Source: CAIUKV01 sp041659105
Lineage (GTDB): Bacteria > Actinomycetota > Acidimicrobiia > IMCC26256 > PALSA-555
Direction: 5' to 3'
DNA length: 35,293 nt
Assembly: GCA_041659105.1 (NCBI GenBank)
Contig: JBAZYX010000030.1
Coordinates: forward strand, 1 to 35,293
Shown: positions 8,301 through 14,783 of the stretch, piece after piece
How the letters are laid out: each line of letters starts with the position of its first letter
Position numbering within the stretch: the first letter of the stretch is position 1
Translations under genes and position numbers: made by a program
The notes under the pieces: generated by a model
Database searches by the model: none
Told to the model about the DNA's origin: nothing
The model's input: only the letters and a program-made list of their open reading frames with translations

Positions 8301-8462
8301 TAGGTCGCGGAAGTCGACCGGCCATTCCGTGGCCGTGCGGACCGTGAACTCGTGCTCCAGCCCCACGAGGCTCGCCGGCGCGGCGACCCGTGTCGAACCG
8401 ACCCGGGCGCGGAGCTCGGCCTCGAGGGACGCGGCGACGTCCGGCGGGGCGGGCGTGGGCAT
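5334..8462 (-). CDS. Unrecognised 1042-aa membrane protein with GCS/amidoligase-like N-terminus
   Basis: I do not recognise this protein as a whole. Four parts can be seen. The N-terminal third resembles the glutamate-cysteine-ligase/amidoligase fold: GLEHEFTV near residues 33-40 (ExE metal-binding type strand), DGSEAEVAVPP near 80-90, a lone His in YSTHLSV near 130, and RPRPGRTELCGEF near 171-183. A low-complexity PPPEPEPEH linker precedes a single membrane helix at about 470-490 (KWVAGFTALALSVGAVYVA). A large, probably extracytoplasmic region with paired Cys follows. The last 120 residues (FLAALGTALTNGDTAFLGARL onward) resemble an SnoaL/NTF2-like domain. The start ATG at 8462 lies 38 bases past the 210-aa gene; longer in-frame extension is only shadow of that gene. 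Ligase-fold membership is inference and catalysis is unproven. Confidence 0.65.
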   Translation of the reverse strand: MPTPAPPDVAASLEAELRARVGSTRVAAPASLVGLEHEFTVRTATEWPVDFRDLLPGLDLRGGALDPGDPHARRTRSGVVVSADGSEAEVAVPPIAVEPGFGDTVARWSRAARRELTTRLPADYALTGYSTHLSVAVGDARNKRLGALYARTFAPGLMLLVDRATSPGLIVRPRPGRTELCGEFVDGPWLRAAATYAVGSVLACHEALRGDRPLAALPPQLAVTLRPATTRAGWFVDRGAFGSDLLSAGRAARLRRCDGRAIRAQDHLERAWDTARSALGAHAHGTDVGLVDAMVGGSFPLPRDASAEEVDAGDTGPLPGPSPLGDVVRARVRPDFVADAVTATWDVTVFCLRARRRSRTAYASIPRASLGSFLRALDHGELDDLIDRYLAVDPADRPLATTGAAPSLGDLPPSTAEVTDADAVRDLDDFLGYERAGAGKWAPLVTVLPAAFVVEPPPEPEPEHRRVPTAAKWVAGFTALALSVGAVYVATRGGSSGGTGAAKTATGPGSVRCGTDLGGPRITIDAVVRRCDYSASQRVGTAYEFDATPWEQATVTAETQTAQPVVGATCKVHDANAAELAAARDPLTGFLGLSFLGVPIADLDPNGLVQIGARAPDGALRTGRGVADKTGYAEVHIPINVPAGHTVESATYYPTGNMNGPAVSIPTTSIGSNGVIDGSFPGNRCDRGATLDRVPSAPGSSGSTADARVAASRAAGLFWLFGALAHPGSDFSVAGPYAVMPSGNRFTVDGNGLRVDLRAVTPSAPAKGVAATAPSYHGGALVGPGADGTAASWAKAFPCGPGQLAYTVCADPETSLSDGPFAAVYSVFRQPVPIAGSGDVVYTFDLGEQRYTLTHDAARGPGREWSLTNGDPRARVMIRDNVVMLLAPKPSTESYRITVGSGATRRMQPAEPAPPAGLTSVVTVAPLSGAETPEAFLAALGTALTNGDTAFLGARLHPAVIQRYGATACDGFAAGHHTPVQFTVNEVRAPSAYAWTTDGRTTTVPNTTEVVVTAASGGTAGPQTVHVALVDGTWRYFADCTP

Positions 8463-8500
8463 CGGGGTTCGCGGCGCTCGGCGCGGTCGGTCGGGGCCGG

Positions 8501-9133
8501 TCAGCCGTTCGCGGCGCCGGGATCGGGCACCTCGGCCAGGCCGCGCCGGAAGACCTCGCGGTAGAGGCCGCTCGTGCTCGTGTAAGCGAGCTCGCCGACT
8601 CGGTTCACCGCGGCTTCGGCCTGCGCTCCCACGGAGGTGAGCGCCGCGTCGCGCGTGGTGCCGAAGACGTCCGCGATGAGGTTCTCGAGCGGGCCGACGT
8701 GGTCGGTGACGGCCTGCTTGACCGACCGGGCACCGGAGCGCGCGACGTCGGCCAGCTCCCCGGTCGGCACGGTGTCCTCCCGGCTGAGCATCTGCAGCGT
8801 CATCTGGCTCTGCGCTGTTTGCTGGCTGACGGCTTCGTACCCCGCGTTGATGCGCTCCACCGCCGCCCGTCCTGCGGCGAGCTGTGCGCCGGCGTCGGAC
8901 CCGGCGGAGGCGATGCCGGTCTGCACCTCCGACGACATCTCGGCGATGGTCGCGGCGGGGCGGTCGAGGTAGCGGCGCAGGGCGGTCTGCCCCGGTGCTC
9001 CCCACGACCGCATCATCCCGTACTCGTCCGGCGGGAAGCCGGCGCCGCTCGGGTCCCGCAGCCGGAGGATGCGCTCGCCACCCCACCACGGCGTCGGTCG
9101 CAGGTCGTAGCAGTCGTCGTACTTCTCGCCCAT
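8501..9133 (-). CDS. Unrecognised helical 210-aa protein
   Basis: I do not recognise a family. The protein has no signal peptide and no membrane helix. A short N-terminal segment with aromatic and proline residues (YDLRPTPWWGGERILRLRD) is followed by long Ala/Gln/Ser/Val-rich helices (about residues 55-190), such as AGRAAVERINAGYEAVSQQT and EAAVNRVGELA. This composition suggests a coiled-coil or helical-bundle scaffold rather than an enzyme. It lies immediately upstream of the 1042-aa membrane protein in the same direction with a 38-base gap, so the two are probably one operon and functionally linked. The ATG at 9133 is the first plausible start. A 12-bp palindrome lies 9-20 bases upstream. 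Real coding is supported by GC-shadow phase and the operon position. Confidence 0.6.
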   Translation of the reverse strand: MGEKYDDCYDLRPTPWWGGERILRLRDPSGAGFPPDEYGMMRSWGAPGQTALRRYLDRPAATIAEMSSEVQTGIASAGSDAGAQLAAGRAAVERINAGYEAVSQQTAQSQMTLQMLSREDTVPTGELADVARSGARSVKQAVTDHVGPLENLIADVFGTTRDAALTSVGAQAEAAVNRVGELAYTSTSGLYREVFRRGLAEVPDPGAANG

Positions 9134-9141
9134 CGCGCACC

Positions 9142-9153
9142 CCTCGATCGAGG
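9142..9153. promoter_or_regulatory. 12-bp palindrome upstream of the 210-aa gene
   Basis: CCTCGATCGAGG is a perfect palindrome 9-20 bases before the ATG at 9133. It could be an operator or a small RNA hairpin that affects translation. There is no direct evidence for a binding protein. Confidence 0.3.
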
Positions 9154-9231
9154 CCCCATGGGAGTCTCGCGCCGAACCGACGGGCCGAACAGGGGCATCT
9201 CGGGGTGGGTGCCCGACGGACGCGCGTGGGC

Positions 9232-9573
9232 TCAGCGCCCGACCGTCACCACGCACGCCGGGACGGGCTCGGCCTTCCCCTTGAGGTCGAGGGTGGTGAT
9301 CTGCCCGTCGGGCACCGCGGCGGTCTTCGCGACCGCCTCCGACATCATGATCTGCCCGTCCGTGCTCAAGGGCGGGAAGGAGAGGCCCATCACCGAGTCG
9401 CCGATGAGCTTGCCGACGATGCCGTGTTGGACGATCACCTTGGTGAGGTCGGAGTCAAAGCGGTTGAGCCGGTTCGCCATCTCCCTTGGGCGCCAGCCTC
9501 TCCGCGAGCGCGGTGGAGCCGCGCACGTCGGCGAAGAGCCCGCGCGCCCACTCGTCTTCGTCGGTCCGCGCGC
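9232..9573 (-). pseudogene. Decayed class III adenylate/guanylate cyclase
   Basis: Two frames each hold part of a class III cyclase domain. Upstream on the minus strand (about 9573-9485) one frame reads WARGLFADVRGSTALAERLA, the metal-binding start of the catalytic domain. It then hits a stop after PKGDGEPAQPL. The next frame, open from the ATG at 9480, continues in register with MANRLNRFDSDLTKVIVQHG and IVGKLIGDSVMGL. Removing one G from the AAGGGAG run near 9483-9486 would join them. After SVMGL the sequence jumps to LSTDGQIMMSEAVAKTAAV and LDLKGKAEPV, so the middle of the domain, including the transition-state residues, is missing. A frameshift plus an internal deletion points to a non-functional remnant. 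A single sequencing error would explain the shift but not the deletion. Confidence 0.7.
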
Positions 9574-9662
9574 GCTCGGGGCGGGGTTGGCGTACGGCCC
9601 GGGGACATGGCCTAGGTTCGCCCACAGCGCCCTGGGAGACCAGGCATCACCGGAGGTACGGG

Positions 9663-10505
9663 ATGGACGAGCTGAGTGGACGGGGAGCGGTCGCGGTCGG
9701 CGGTGGCAGCGGCATCGGACGCGGGATCGCGTTGGGCCTGGGCGCCGAGGGGATGCACGTGCTCGTGGCCGACATCGATGCCGACGGCGCCGCGCTCGTG
9801 GCCGACGAGATCGTGTCCGCGGGCGGGACAGCCATGTCGGCGACGGTCGACGCGACCGACGCAGCGTCCCTCGCCGCGCTCGCGCAGACCGCGGCCGAAG
9901 CCGTGGGCAACGTCCACGTGCTGATCCAGACGGTGGGCGTGGTGGCCAACACGCCCCTCACCTCTGCGACCGAGGAGGAGTGGGGCTGGTTCTCCGAGTT
10001 CCACCTGATGTCCGCGGTGCGCACGGTGAACGCGTTCCTGCCCGGCATCCGCGCGCACGGCGAGCCCGCGCACATCGTGCTCACGTCGTCGATGGCCGGC
10101 CTGCTCGCGCTGTCGCCCCAGATGACCGGCGGCGTGAACACCGGGCTCTACACGGTGATGAAGCACGCACTCGTGGGTTACGGCGAGATGCTGCGCTACG
10201 AGATCGAGCCCGAGGGCATCGGCGTGTCGGTCCTGTGCCCGGGGATGGTGGAGAGCAACCTCGCGACCACCTCGGCGCGCAACCGTCCCGACCGCTACGG
10301 CGGCTCGTTCTCCGACCCGATGGAGGGACGCGGCATGCCGCCGGGTGCGATGCCCAACCAGGCGGTGGGCCCCATCGTGGTGCGCGCGATCAAGGCGAAC
10401 CGCACGTACATCCTCACCCACCCCGAGACGCGCTTCCTGGTGGAGGCGCGTCAGCAGCTCCTGCTCGACGACTACACGTTCGCCGCAGGCGGCGCCGACG
10501 CATGA
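9663..10505 (+). CDS. Short-chain dehydrogenase/reductase
   Basis: A 280-residue classical SDR. The cofactor loop is GGGSGIGRG (about residues 13-21). The acidic residue in VADID suggests NAD preference. The catalytic segment is VLTSSMAG followed by YTVMK, and LCPGMVESN follows as the post-active-site loop. The usual NNAG is altered to QTVGV. The start ATG at 9663 has GGAGG seven bases upstream. The C-terminal segment THPETRFLVEARQQLLLDDY is typical of an actinobacterial SDR subgroup often found beside lipid or steroid genes. Its stop overlaps the thioesterase start as ATGA, so the pair is translationally coupled. Substrate unknown; a hydroxyacyl-CoA or alcohol is an inference. Confidence 0.88.
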   Translation: MDELSGRGAVAVGGGSGIGRGIALGLGAEGMHVLVADIDADGAALVADEIVSAGGTAMSATVDATDAASLAALAQTAAEAVGNVHVLIQTVGVVANTPLTSATEEEWGWFSEFHLMSAVRTVNAFLPGIRAHGEPAHIVLTSSMAGLLALSPQMTGGVNTGLYTVMKHALVGYGEMLRYEIEPEGIGVSVLCPGMVESNLATTSARNRPDRYGGSFSDPMEGRGMPPGAMPNQAVGPIVVRAIKANRTYILTHPETRFLVEARQQLLLDDYTFAAGGADA

Positions 10506-11320
10506 GCGAGGCCTCGGCGCCTGGCGCGTTCGCAGCGGCGAGCGCGGTGAAGCGCGTCGGCGACGGTCGTTACGAGGGCACCGTCGCCGAGGGCTGGGAC
10601 ATCGCAGGCAACGCGAACGGGGGCTACCTCCTCGCGATCGCGGCCCGGGCCGTCACCGACGCCACCGGCCACCCCGATCCGGTCACGATCACCGCGCACT
10701 ACCTCGCTCCGGGCAAGCCCGGGCGGGTCGACCTCGACGTGGACGTGGTGCGCGGCGGCGGGCGCCACGCCACGGCGACGTTCGCGGTGCGGTCCACCGA
10801 GCGCGCGCTGATCGTGGGCGTAGCCACGACGACCGACCTCGCCGCCGCGTCGGGCCCGCTCCGGGTCGACGCCACACCCCCCGACCTCCCGCCGCCCGAG
10901 GACTGCCCGCTGACCGAGCCGGGCGACCCGCTCCCGCCGCCGTTCACGGGCCGGGTGGAGATCCGCCTCCACCCCGACGACGTGCCGTTTCGCGCCGGCG
11001 CCCCGGGCGGCGACGCCCGCATGCGGGGCTGGTTCCGCCTGCGCGGTGGCGAACTGGTCGACACCCTCGCGCTCGTGCTCGCGGTCGACTCGTTCCCACC
11101 CACGTCGTTCAACGCGAACCTGCCGATCGGGTGGACGCCCACGATCGAGCTCACCGCGCACGTCCGTCACCACCCGGCGCCGGGCTGGCTCGCGTGCGCG
11201 TTCGTCACCCGCAACGTCGCCGGCGGCTACCTCGAGACCGACGGCGAGATCTGGGACGTGTCGGGCGCGCTGGTGGCCCAGTCGCGCCAGCTCCAGCTGG
11301 TGCCCGCCACGCGTGCGTAG
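10502..11320 (+). CDS. Acyl-CoA thioesterase, double hotdog (TesB-like)
   Basis: A 272-residue thioesterase-family protein. The N-terminal hotdog opens with GDGRYEGTVAEGWDIAGNAN and GGYLLAIAARAV (about residues 20-50), the usual start of the TesB/4HBT_3 group. The second hotdog runs from about 150 to the end and contains DSFPPTSFNANLPIGWTPTI followed by ELTAHVRHHPAPGWL. Such enzymes hydrolyse acyl-CoA to free acid and CoA in the cytoplasm. It is translationally coupled to the preceding SDR by a four-base overlap, suggesting that the two act on the same CoA-linked substrate. Length fits the family. Chain-length preference cannot be told. Confidence 0.85.
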   Translation: MSEASAPGAFAAASAVKRVGDGRYEGTVAEGWDIAGNANGGYLLAIAARAVTDATGHPDPVTITAHYLAPGKPGRVDLDVDVVRGGGRHATATFAVRSTERALIVGVATTTDLAAASGPLRVDATPPDLPPPEDCPLTEPGDPLPPPFTGRVEIRLHPDDVPFRAGAPGGDARMRGWFRLRGGELVDTLALVLAVDSFPPTSFNANLPIGWTPTIELTAHVRHHPAPGWLACAFVTRNVAGGYLETDGEIWDVSGALVAQSRQLQLVPATRA

Positions 11321-11383
11321 CGGCAGTCGGAACTCCGGATGAACAGCGGTTGAACGGCGCCGGGGCGGCCGTGGTGGTGGGCC

Positions 11384-11410
11384 TACGATCGGCCGGCCCG
11401 ATCTCGGAGG
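11384..11410 (+). promoter_or_regulatory. Possible -10 box and RBS of the cNMP-binding gene
   Basis: TACGAT at 11384-11389, the same hexamer used upstream of marR, is followed 16 bases later by GGAGG (11406-11410), a good Shine-Dalgarno for the ATG at 11415. No clear -35 lies 17 bases upstream; TTGAAC at 11350 is too far away. Confidence 0.35.
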
Positions 11411-11414
11411 ATCC

Positions 11415-11816
11415 ATGCCCGTCGACCCCGCCCGCCTGCGCACCCTCTCGCTCTTCGACGACATCGCCGATGAGGACCTCGCCCTCGTGGGCGAGAAGAT
11501 GGAAGAGCGGCCGATCGAGGCCGGGGAGCACCTGACCCGCGAGGGCGCGTCGGGCTACTTCTTCTTCGTGATCATCGACGGCACCTGCGAGATCACCCGT
11601 GGCGGCGAGGCCGTGGCCACCCTCGGCCCGGGCCAGTTCTTCGGCGAGACCGCCATCCTCGAGACCACCCGGCGCACCGCCACCGTCACGGCGACGTCGC
11701 CGATGGTGGTGGGCGCGATGTTCGGCGCCGACTTCGCCAAGCTCGCGGGCGAGTCGCCGGAGCTGCACGCCCGCATCGCCCAGGTGATGAACGAGCGGCG
11801 GATCGCCGAGAACTGA
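11415..11816 (+). CDS. Cyclic-nucleotide-binding domain protein
   Basis: A 133-residue single-domain protein of the cNMP-binding (Crp-like) fold without any DNA-binding or enzymatic domain. The beta-roll runs from about residue 15 to 115. The phosphate-binding cassette reads FGETAILETTRRTATVTA (about 76-93) and retains the Gly-Glu and Arg-Thr-Ala residues that contact cyclic nucleotide. HLTREGASGYFFFVIIDG is the preceding beta-hairpin. Stand-alone domains of this kind may act as sensors for partner proteins. The gene is monocistronic with its own RBS and converges on an SDR nine bases away. A decayed cyclase lies 2 kb upstream, but no functional cyclase is seen in the window. Confidence 0.88.
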   Translation: MPVDPARLRTLSLFDDIADEDLALVGEKMEERPIEAGEHLTREGASGYFFFVIIDGTCEITRGGEAVATLGPGQFFGETAILETTRRTATVTATSPMVVGAMFGADFAKLAGESPELHARIAQVMNERRIAEN

Positions 11817-11825
11817 TCGCGCCGG

Positions 11826-12596
11826 CTACATGCGCCGGGCCGCGAGTCCGCCGTCGAGCGCGAGCACGGTGCCGCTCACGTAGGTGGACTGGTCGGACGC
11901 GAGGAACACCGCCGCGTCGCACACCTCGTCGGCCGTGCCCAACCGCCCCATCGGGTTTGCTGCCGCCACCCGCGCCCGGATCGCGTCGGGATCGGGAGCC
12001 TGGGCCGACACCTTCATGAAGAGCCCGGTGTCGGTGGCCGACGGCGCGAGCACGTTGACCCGCACGGCCTGGGGCGCGTAATCCACCGCGGCCTGCTTGC
12101 ACAGGTTCACGAGCGCGCCCTTGGCCGCGCAGTACGCGGGGTGGCCGGGCGCCACGATGAGCCCGAGCGTGGAGCCCATGGCGATGACGGACCCGCCGCC
12201 GTTCGCGGCGAGGTGGGGGATGCCGGCCCGCATCGCGAGGAACGGGCCCTTCAGGTCCACGTCGAGCACGTGCTGCCACTCGTCGTCGCTCAGGTCGACG
12301 AGCGGCGTGAAGCTCTCGACCGCGGCCGACAGCACGAGCACGCGCAACGGCCCGATCCGCGCCGCGGTGCCGACCATTCGCTCGACGTCGGCTGTCACGG
12401 TGACGTCACCCACCACCGCGACCGCGTTGTGGCCCCGGGCGACGATGGCGTCGGCCACGGTGTGCGCGGCCGGGCCGTCGCGGTCGCCGATCACCACGGT
12501 GGCGCCCTCTTCGGCGAAGCGGTGGGCGATGGCCTCGCCCAGCCCCGACGCCCCGCCGGTGACCAGCGCCACCCGTCCGTGCAGCAACCCGCTCAC
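11826..12596 (-). CDS. Short-chain dehydrogenase/reductase
   Basis: A 256-residue classical SDR. Cofactor motif TGGASGLG is at about residues 13-20, GDRD gives the acidic NAD-type position, the catalytic segment is MGSTLGL then YCAAK, and the C-terminal segment is VSGTVLALDGGLAARR. The structural NNAG motif is replaced by LSAAV, which is uncommon but tolerated in the family. The GTG at 12596 is preferred: it gives the standard N-terminus GRVALVTGG and has GAGG about ten bases upstream. It is the last gene of a minus-strand series after the isochorismatase-fold gene and another SDR. A five-codon reading frame ends exactly over its start. Substrate unknown. Confidence 0.87.
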   Translation of the reverse strand: MSGLLHGRVALVTGGASGLGEAIAHRFAEEGATVVIGDRDGPAAHTVADAIVARGHNAVAVVGDVTVTADVERMVGTAARIGPLRVLVLSAAVESFTPLVDLSDDEWQHVLDVDLKGPFLAMRAGIPHLAANGGGSVIAMGSTLGLIVAPGHPAYCAAKGALVNLCKQAAVDYAPQAVRVNVLAPSATDTGLFMKVSAQAPDPDAIRARVAAANPMGRLGTADEVCDAAVFLASDQSTYVSGTVLALDGGLAARRM

Positions 12597-12640
12597 CGCA
12601 CTGCCCTCATGGTGCGTTCGCTCTCGCTCACCGCACTGCC
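12590..12640. repeat. 16-bp direct repeat at the junction of two SDR genes
   Basis: CGCTCACCGCACTGCC occurs at 12590-12605 and again at 12625-12640. The second copy encodes the last codons and stop of the upstream SDR. The first copy covers the start codon of the next SDR and the tiny frame MRAVR that ends on it. A short local duplication during operon growth is the simplest reading. Confidence 0.7.
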
Positions 12641-13413
12641 GCCAATCCGCCGTCGGCGGGGAGGATCGCGCCACTCAGGTACGCGGAGAGGTCGCACGCG
12701 AGGAACAGCGCGATGCCGGCGACGTCCTCGGCGAGGCCGAGGCGGCGCAGCGGGATCCTGCCCGTCAGCTGGTCGATCCACTGCTCTGCGCCGGGCGTGG
12801 CGTCGAGCACCTTGCGGAATCGGGGCGTGTCGATCGAGCCGGGCGCGATCACGTTGGCCCGCACCGTGGGCCCGTACTCCACCGCGATCTGCTGGGTGAG
12901 CTTCACCAGCCCGGCCTTGGCCGAGCCGTACGCGGCGAAGCCCTCGGAGCCGATGAGCCCGAGTGTGGACGCGGTGTTGATGATGCTGCCACCGTCGCCC
13001 GCGAGCATGTGGGGGATCGCGGCCCGGCAGGCGTAGAAGATCGCCGACAGGTTGGTGGCGATCGTGAGGTCCCACTGCTCGTCGGTGCAGTCGAGCACGC
13101 CACCGCTCATCTGCACCGCGGCGTTGTTGTAGAGCACGTCGATGCGGCCGAAGCGCTCCATCGCCGCCGCGACCATCGCATCGCAGCTCGTCGAGCTCGA
13201 CACGTCGACCGTGACCGCCAAGCCCTCGGCCCCCTGTTCCTCGAGCAGCTGCACGGTCTCGTACGCAGCCGGCTCGTTGACGTCGACCACCACCACGCGG
13301 GCGCCGTGGCGAGCCATGAGCAGCGCGGCGGCGCGGCCCTGGCCCGACCCCGAGCCGGTGATGAGCGCGACGCGACCGTCGAGGAGACGGTCGAAGTCGG
13401 GGTAGGGGCTCAC
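12628..13413 (-). CDS. Short-chain dehydrogenase/reductase
   Basis: A 261-residue classical SDR with TGSGSGQG (about residues 19-26), VVVDVNE, the structural motif YNNAAV, the catalytic segment TASTLGL then YGSAK, IAPGSIDT after the active site, and the end LSGAILPADGGLAAVR. Length is normal. The GTG at 13413 overlaps the stop of the isochorismatase-fold gene (GTGA), so translation is coupled. The downstream SDR starts 31 bases later. Two neighbouring SDRs with an isochorismatase-fold protein suggest a short catabolic operon, but the substrate is not evident. Confidence 0.88.
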   Translation of the reverse strand: MSPYPDFDRLLDGRVALITGSGSGQGRAAALLMARHGARVVVVDVNEPAAYETVQLLEEQGAEGLAVTVDVSSSTSCDAMVAAAMERFGRIDVLYNNAAVQMSGGVLDCTDEQWDLTIATNLSAIFYACRAAIPHMLAGDGGSIINTASTLGLIGSEGFAAYGSAKAGLVKLTQQIAVEYGPTVRANVIAPGSIDTPRFRKVLDATPGAEQWIDQLTGRIPLRRLGLAEDVAGIALFLACDLSAYLSGAILPADGGLAAVR

Positions 13414-14030
13414 CCGGCCCAGGTCTCGATGATCTGGGGGGTGGGGATGCGGTAGGCGATCACCGGGATCGTGTGCTGGAGCACCTGCTCGGCGTACTCG
13501 TGGGGCACGCCGGCCACGGCGTCGGGGGGCACCACCACCGTGTAGCCGAGTCCCACCGCCTCGATCACCATGCCGGTCACGCCCACGTTGAGCGACACGC
13601 CGGTGGCGACCACCGTCGTGATCCCGCAGTTGCGCAGCGTCGCGTCGAGCGACGTACCGGTGAACGGCGTCATTCCGTGCAGACGGGGGACGAGGAGGTC
13701 GCTCGGCTGCTGGCTCAGCTCGGGTACCACCTCGGCGCTCGCCGTGCCCGCCACCAGGCTGTCGCCCTTCGCGCTCGCACGCAGCATCGGCGCGTTCGTG
13801 CCCGACCCGGCGCGGTCGGCGCGGAACTCCGCGGTGCAGTGCACGACGCGCGCTCCCGCGGTGCGGGCTGCGGCGAGCAGCGCGGCGACGTGGTCGAGCA
13901 TCTCCGTGGCCTTCACCTCGTCGGCGAGATCGGGGATCATCGCGAGGTCGCCCATCACCCCCCGCTGGAGCTCCATGGTGAGGACCGCGGTGTGGGGCGG
14001 GTCGAGCAGCGCGTGCAGATCGAGAGGCAT
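13410..14030 (-). CDS. Isochorismatase-fold protein with degenerate catalytic triad
   Basis: A 206-residue protein of the isochorismatase-like (cysteine hydrolase) fold, normal length. The canonical enzymes use an Asp-Lys-Cys triad. Here the first-strand Asp is Glu20 in VLTMELQ. The Lys position is Pro115-Arg116 in DLLVPRLHGM. The nucleophile position in TGVSLNVGVTG is Gly150 instead of Cys. The fold is otherwise intact, with FTGTSLDATL and AVGLGYTVVVPPDAVAG in the expected places, so this looks like a conserved non-hydrolytic or altered member rather than a decayed gene. It is the first gene of a minus-strand operon followed by two SDRs with a GTGA overlap. The ATG at 14030 is chosen; the next gene upstream is divergent. 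Ligand unknown. Confidence 0.85.
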   Translation of the reverse strand: MPLDLHALLDPPHTAVLTMELQRGVMGDLAMIPDLADEVKATEMLDHVAALLAAARTAGARVVHCTAEFRADRAGSGTNAPMLRASAKGDSLVAGTASAEVVPELSQQPSDLLVPRLHGMTPFTGTSLDATLRNCGITTVVATGVSLNVGVTGMVIEAVGLGYTVVVPPDAVAGVPHEYAEQVLQHTIPVIAYRIPTPQIIETWAG

Positions 14031-14108
14031 GTTGGGACGCTAGGTCATGCGGTCCAGTGCGCGCATCTGGGCCGCGTCACGCGCAATGGGCAGAGTGTCA
14101 GTGGCGGC

Positions 14109-14783
14109 GTGCCGGAAGCCACCCCGCAGCGCTTGCACCGTCGGCGCCGCGCCACTCCTCACCTGGTGATGCTGCTGGCCGGTGCGCTCGGCCTGGTCCT
14201 CACGCTCGGGGCCCTGCGCGATCGCGATGGTGCACGGCGGATCCTCGTCGCCTCCCGGGACCTGGAGGCCGGAACGATCCTGCGTCCTGCGGACATTCGG
14301 AGCGCGTCGGTCCGTGCGGGTGACGAGCTGTCGTCGCACCTGGTTTCGGCGAGCCGCGAGCACGACGTGCGTGGTCGCGTCGTCACCGCGCCGACAGTCG
14401 CGGGCGACCCGCTCCTGCCGAGTCAGCTGCGAACCCGCGCCACCAACGACGGCCGCCGGGCGATGAGCATCCCCGTCGACCGCTCGCGCGCGGTCAACGG
14501 CCACCTCGCCGCGGGGGATCGCGTGGACGTGGTCACGGCCCGTGACGGAATCGCCAGCGTCGTCGCCGCCGACCTCGAGGTGCTCGACGTCGACGACGGT
14601 GAGAGCGGAGCGTTCGGTGCCCGTCGCGGCGAGGTGACGCTCACGCTGGCCGTCGACGTCGAGGACGCGCAGCTGCTCGCTGCTGCGTTGGCCGATGGCG
14701 ACTTCGTGTTGACGCGCGTGACGGGCGCGTCCTCGGCCCGCGGCACCTCCCCGGTGAGCATCGGCCCGGTGCCGTCACGATGA
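14109..14783 (+). CDS. cpaB: CpaB/RcpC-like Flp pilus assembly protein, SAF domain
   Basis: A 224-residue protein that begins the Tad operon. A basic N-terminus (RLHRRRRATPH) leads into one membrane helix (VMLLAGALGLVLTLGALRD, about residues 20-37). An SAF domain follows: RRILVASRDLEAGTILRPAD. The RcpC/CpaB region is GRRAMSIPVDRSRAVNGHL, DRVDVVTARDG and VTLTLAVDVEDAQLLAAALA. CpaB proteins sit in the envelope and may contact the cell wall to stabilise the pilus assembly. GTG at 14109 is preferred because it gives the positively charged cytoplasmic tail, but GTG 14166 or ATG 14169 are possible. Its end overlaps the tadZ start by four bases. No secretin is nearby, as expected in monoderms. Confidence 0.82.
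   Translation: MPEATPQRLHRRRRATPHLVMLLAGALGLVLTLGALRDRDGARRILVASRDLEAGTILRPADIRSASVRAGDELSSHLVSASREHDVRGRVVTAPTVAGDPLLPSQLRTRATNDGRRAMSIPVDRSRAVNGHLAAGDRVDVVTARDGIASVVAADLEVLDVDDGESGAFGARRGEVTLTLAVDVEDAQLLAAALADGDFVLTRVTGASSARGTSPVSIGPVPSR

Noticed and set aside
13473..14108. Extension of cpaB upstream into the isochorismatase-fold gene
   Set aside because: The frame is open only as antisense shadow; the CpaB membrane helix and SAF domain begin after 14109.
14031..14108. Promoter of the Tad operon
   Set aside because: I looked for -35/-10 pairs in this 78-base divergent spacer and found no convincing match in either direction, so no site is called.
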